The notes under the pieces: model-generated | Seen by the model: only the letters and a program-made list of their open reading frames with translations | Told to the model about the DNA's origin: nothing | Databases searched by the model: none | From: Halobacillus dabanensis | Lineage (GTDB): Bacteria > Bacillota > Bacilli > Bacillales > Halobacillaceae | Length of the DNA: 64,000 nt | Assembly (NCBI RefSeq): GCF_900114165.1 | Contig: NZ_FOSB01000006.1 | Location: 186,001-250,000 of the forward strand | Reading direction: 5' to 3' | In this document: positions 61,009 through 64,000 of the stretch, in pieces | Layout of the letters: each line of letters starts with the position of its first letter | How positions within the stretch are numbered: the stretch's first letter is position 1 | Position numbers and translations under genes: made by a program

Positions 61009-61699
61009 GGGAAGCCGTATTACTAAGAGAACCAGATGAAGAAACAGTCACCTGGTTCTTATTTAATAGCTATTGCATCACGGGGGTTTCAATACTAACT
61101 AACACATTAAAAATATGTAAAAGATGCGAATGTGTCGGGTACGATATTTGAACGGCTACAGCGCTGGAGTATTAATAAGAAATCATTGAATGAAGAAACG
61201 GTTCATAAGCGGCTATCATAGGGATTCAAAAGAAATTGAGTAAAGGGGTTCAGTTTTTCCGTACACATGTAGATATAACGCCTAGTTGCCGGGGATGAAA
61301 TCTTTAATTATTGTGTAAAGTTTTGAAAGATATCGTTACCTTAAAACTTGTTCCTCTGCTAGGAAGTGTGGAGAAGGTTCTGGTTCTTTCTCCTTACAGT
61401 CCCGCCCGTCCACATGATAGTGATGTGTACTATATTTAAATATGCTCCATTCCTTTTGTGGCCTATTTTCGGATCTTATCTAAGGTCAGAATAAACATTG
61501 CTTCTCTTTTTACAGAGATTCCACCTTTAATTATCCAACATTTTTAACGACGAACAATTATGTTGTACCATTTCTATGCTTAAGAAGCGTGAGAACCTTC
61601 CCCACGCTTCTTTATTCTTTCTTTCTATACTATTGACTTCCAAATTCATAGCCACTAGAATTCATTGGGTATTTCTTTAACATGAATTGGAGTGGTATA
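61009..61699. other. 691-base intergenic region before the YitT gene
   Basis: Holds a terminator-like hairpin after the regulator (AGAACCAG ... CCTGGTTCT, 61028-61059) and repeat copy B at 61488-61612. The section between shows no gene, RNA or clear transposase remnant. Confidence 0.4.
61488..61612. repeat. Dispersed intergenic repeat, copy B
   Basis: Aligns with 54136-54246: ATTGCTTCTCTTTTTACAGA, GTACCATTTCTATGCTTAAG, then a GAAGCGTG ... CACGCTTC hairpin. Located before the YitT gene. Confidence 0.65.
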
Positions 61700-62515
61700 A
61701 TGAGTCGCTTGAAAAATTTATCAGTACTGTTAGTCGCCTCCATAATTTTAGGTGGAGCCTTCAACCTGTTTTTGCTTCCTAATGAAGTTTTAACTGGTGG
61801 GGTAACCGGTCTAGCTATGGTATTCGGCATACTTACTCCTATAAGTTCTGGTATTTGGTTAGTGCTGCTTAATGCCCCGATCTTTATTCTCGGATGGATG
61901 AAACTGGGAAAAGAGTTTATTGGGAATAGCATATTTTCTGTAGTTATAACCTCCATCACCATGCAATATCTCCCAGTCATTCAAGTAACAGAGGATGTAT
62001 TGTTGGCATGTGTATTTGGAGGAGCAATTGCTGGTGGAGCCATTGGTCTTATTATCAGGTTTTACGGGTCCGGTGGTGGAGCAGATATAATTGGGCTTTT
62101 ACTAACGTTGAAGCGGGATATCCCGTTAGGAATATTAATTTTTGCTATAAATAGTGTGGTTGTTTTTATATCTGGCTTTATTTTTTCATGGGAGTTAGCT
62201 CTGTACACCATGATATCCATTTATATTACTGGAATAGTTATCGACCGTGTTCATACCCGGCATGTGAAGCTTAGTCTAATGGTTGTAACCAATCGTGGGG
62301 AAAAAGTGAAAGCTGAGCTGCTTGATAATTTAATACGTGGGATCACTGTCATGGATGGTCAAGGTGGGTATTCAAACGCAGAACGAAAAGTGCTCTATAC
62401 GGTTATTACGCGTTATGAGCTTGCGTTAGTTAAATCACTTATTACAAGTATTGACCCCAAAGCATTTGTTAGTGTCAGTGAAACGGTAGAAGTAATAGGA
62501 AATTTCAGAAGGTAA
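61700..62515 (+). CDS. YitT-family membrane protein (DUF2179)
   Basis: 271 residues from ATG 61700 after TTGGAGTGG. Five membrane helices in the first about 180 residues (ILGGAFNLFLLPNEVLTGGV, GGGADIIGLLLTLKRDIPLG), then the cytoplasmic DUF2179 domain (LLDNLIRGITVMDGQGGYS, LVKSLITSIDPKAFVSVSET). Role unknown; the family is widespread in Firmicutes and often found in several copies. Confidence 0.9.
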   Translation: MSRLKNLSVLLVASIILGGAFNLFLLPNEVLTGGVTGLAMVFGILTPISSGIWLVLLNAPIFILGWMKLGKEFIGNSIFSVVITSITMQYLPVIQVTEDVLLACVFGGAIAGGAIGLIIRFYGSGGGADIIGLLLTLKRDIPLGILIFAINSVVVFISGFIFSWELALYTMISIYITGIVIDRVHTRHVKLSLMVVTNRGEKVKAELLDNLIRGITVMDGQGGYSNAERKVLYTVITRYELALVKSLITSIDPKAFVSVSETVEVIGNFRR

Positions 62516-62650
62516 ATATAAACTTTTAAAAATGCCTGACCCCCAACCTTTCTGGTAAAGAAGCGTGGGGACGGTTCTTTACCCACGCTTCCTATTTCAG
62601 TCACGTTCGTGCTATCTTACATTTCAAAATGATAGTTAGTTTAGGAAACG

Positions 62651-62690
62651 AAAGAACCTATTCCTCCATAAGGGAAGTAGGTTCTTTTGT
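62651..62690. terminator. Terminator-type hairpin, twin of 58350-58392
   Basis: AAAGAACCTATTCC...GGAAGTAGGTTCTTTT, the same loop CCTCCATAA as at 58350-58392 with matching base changes in both arms. Confidence 0.65.
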
Positions 62691-62972
62691 GATAGCTTTA
62701 TTTAGCAAGGAGAAAGTGTAAAAAGAATACCTTACATCATGCAGCCCATACCCTGAGTACATGAATTAATTATTTTATAAACTAAAAGTCCCAATTTCAC
62801 CAGTGTTTAAACCACTATAGGTTAGATTATAAAATAGGCATAATTATTTATGAGCAATACATTCATGTAAAACCAGAGTGGAGTATACGACTTGTGTCAA
62901 TTGCAAAACTAATAAAGCTACCACGAACACGAACCCTTTTCCAGACCATCCCCGCGCTTCTAATATGATAAA

Positions 62973-63007
62973 GTTAAGGTCAACCAGATATAGATCTGAT
63001 TGACCTT
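62973..63007 (-). terminator. Terminator of the gentisate dioxygenase gene
   Basis: AAGGTCAACCAGAT (62976-62989) pairs with ATCTGATTGACCTT (62994-63007), one mismatch, ending in an A/T-rich tract. Confidence 0.75.
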
Positions 63008-63039
63008 GTTATTCAAATTACCTTATATAAATATTTATC

Positions 63040-64000
63040 TTATATGCGTAGCAGTTCAGGTTTAAACACGTCTTTCACCTCTTGGTGACCATCGCTCTCC
63101 TGATAAGTTTCTTCTCTCTCCAACCCGAACTTCTCCATCATCGGCAGATCACTTACTGTAAACAGGTACGTGTCATCTGTAGATGTGGAAACGTGCTCAT
63201 GCCACGCCCAATTCGGAATGACTAGAATATCTCCTTCTTCCCAATCATAACGGACGTTATCAATCACCGTATAACCTTCCCCTTTAAATACATGGACCAC
63301 GGTAGAACTTGTATGACGATGAGCTTTAGAATGGAATCCCGCTTCCAGCTTTTGAACTCTTGATGAAATGTTTGGGTGTGCTGTTTCCCCATTGGAAGGA
63401 CTTAAATATTCAACAGAGTAGCCGTCGTAAGCGTCCGGTTCGAAATCCGACATGCTGTCCAGTGCCCTTTTCGTTTGCTCCCATTTATAAGCTCCAAGTG
63501 GAGTATGCGCGCTATCTCTGTCTTGAGGGGGTCTTACCTGCCCTCCAGCATATTTTCTGGCAGAATAGTTATCTGGAAGGGACGGATTCTCGAGACCATC
63601 CGGGTGTCCTTCAAAGAAGGAGCCGTTTAAAAAGTAAATGGTCGGGATATCCAGGACATCGATCCAGAACATCGGCTTATCCCCAGGCTGAGAATGTCCA
63701 TGCCATCGTCCTTTCGGTGTAGAAAGGAAATCGCCTTCTTCCATGAATAAGCGTTCGCCATCCACAATGGAATATGCCCCGTCTCCTTCTTTGATAAAAC
63801 GCAAGGCACTTTGCGTGTGCTTGTGGGAAGGTGCTGTTTCTCCCGGAAGAATCAGCTGGACAGCCACATACATGGTGGATGTCGTGGACCCCCATCCATA
63901 AGGCTCACGATTTTCAAGCCCTGGATTCTGTAGATAAATAGCCCTTCTTTCCCCTCCTCGCTCTGGAGTGAAGATCTCTGTAGCGTCTTCCAGCTTTTCT
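63040..64000 (-). CDS. Gentisate 1,2-dioxygenase, partial (5' end outside the window)
   Basis: The frame is open from 63040 to the right edge, giving at least 320 residues, close to the 340-370 of the family. Two cupin domains: LILPGETAPSHKHTQSALRFI (iron His ligands) with WHGHSQPGDKP, and the second with FHSKAHRHTSSTVVHVFKGEGY and NWAWHEHVS. The start of a shorter frame at 63873 is internal, since IYLQNPGLENREPYGWGSTT continues upstream. It opens the ring of gentisate in the aromatic degradation pathway. Confidence 0.88.
   Translation of the reverse strand, partial: EKLEDATEIFTPERGGERRAIYLQNPGLENREPYGWGSTTSTMYVAVQLILPGETAPSHKHTQSALRFIKEGDGAYSIVDGERLFMEEGDFLSTPKGRWHGHSQPGDKPMFWIDVLDIPTIYFLNGSFFEGHPDGLENPSLPDNYSARKYAGGQVRPPQDRDSAHTPLGAYKWEQTKRALDSMSDFEPDAYDGYSVEYLSPSNGETAHPNISSRVQKLEAGFHSKAHRHTSSTVVHVFKGEGYTVIDNVRYDWEEGDILVIPNWAWHEHVSTSTDDTYLFTVSDLPMMEKFGLEREETYQESDGHQEVKDVFKPELLRI

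Larger units (their letters stand above)
62516..63039. other. 524-base intergenic region with several hairpins
   Basis: Contains a REP half copy (TGCCTGACCCCC at 62533), a GAAGCGTGGG/CCCACGCTTC hairpin (62560-62569 with 62582-62591), a terminator-type hairpin at 62651-62690 and another at 62973-63007. No protein gene or tRNA is seen between them. Confidence 0.45.

Noticed and set aside
61130-61260. Transposase remnant in the region before yitT
   Set aside because: I looked for IS-like catalytic motifs or terminal repeats and found none that hold.

Overview
The window reads as chromosome of a low-to-mid-GC endospore-forming Firmicute of the Bacillaceae, possibly a halophilic or halotolerant genus such as Halobacillus (that placement is inference). 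Support: strong AGGAGG-type ribosome binding sites, a three-gene GerA-type germinant receptor, sppA-yteJ, ykuI, a CotS/YtcC-type spore-coat glycan cluster, a CwlC-like amidase with a sigma-K-type promoter, and B. subtilis-like thiamin genes (tenA-tenI-thiOSGF) under TPP riboswitches. I found no rRNA, tRNA, CRISPR array, prophage or intact insertion sequence.

Layout. 1-3.2 kb: minus-strand pyrimidine salvage operon ylmB-tenA-ykoE-ykoD behind two TPP riboswitches in tandem, each with its own terminator; tenA carries a homopolymer frameshift. 3.4-7 kb: DHA2 drug exporter, YurR-like FAD oxidase, kinase-like protein. 7.1-16.3 kb: four proteins sharing an unrecognised small beta-rich domain, then a six-gene glycan cluster (PIG-L deacetylase, two paralogous GT4 glycosyltransferases, ATP-grasp enzyme, CotS-like kinase, sugar epimerase), probably for the spore surface. 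16.4-25.7 kb: tandem repeats, a stand-alone MurE with an unusual substrate motif, sppA-yteJ, a GerA/B/C operon whose C gene is frameshifted, and a YoxD-like reductase. 26-35 kb: metabolic and small membrane genes, then the EAL protein YkuI. 35.2-39.2 kb: amidase-3xSPOR-glucosaminidase fusion, ArsR/VOC pair, HEAT-repeat protein, ribokinase remnant. 39.2-43.9 kb: tenA-tenI-thiO-thiS-thiG-thiF behind a third TPP riboswitch. 44-50.2 kb: unknown Cys/Gly-rich protein, PD-(D/E)XK-like protein, ribokinase, DegV, ArsR-LysE pair, and an arsR-arsI operon ending in a 57-residue protein with a C-terminal CCTPCC tetracysteine. 50.3-64 kb: malic enzyme, TelA pair, secreted M14 carboxypeptidase, glcD plus BASS transporter, a CatR/YodB-controlled catD-wrbA-catE quinone/catechol operon, a YitT protein and a partial gentisate 1,2-dioxygenase.

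How it fits together. The two thiamin loci complement each other: ylmB-tenA-ykoED imports and converts degraded pyrimidines, while tenI-thiOSGF builds the thiazole; all three riboswitches should shut them down when TPP is plentiful. Aromatic and quinone handling (gentisate dioxygenase, CatE, WrbA, DoxX) clusters at the right end. The most novel signals are the CCTPCC protein in the arsenic-type operon, the clustered four-member small-domain family beside the spore glycan genes, and the DDLN-type MurE. Two +1 frameshifts, both in runs of seven identical bases, may be real or assembly errors. Several families of dispersed intergenic hairpins are present.
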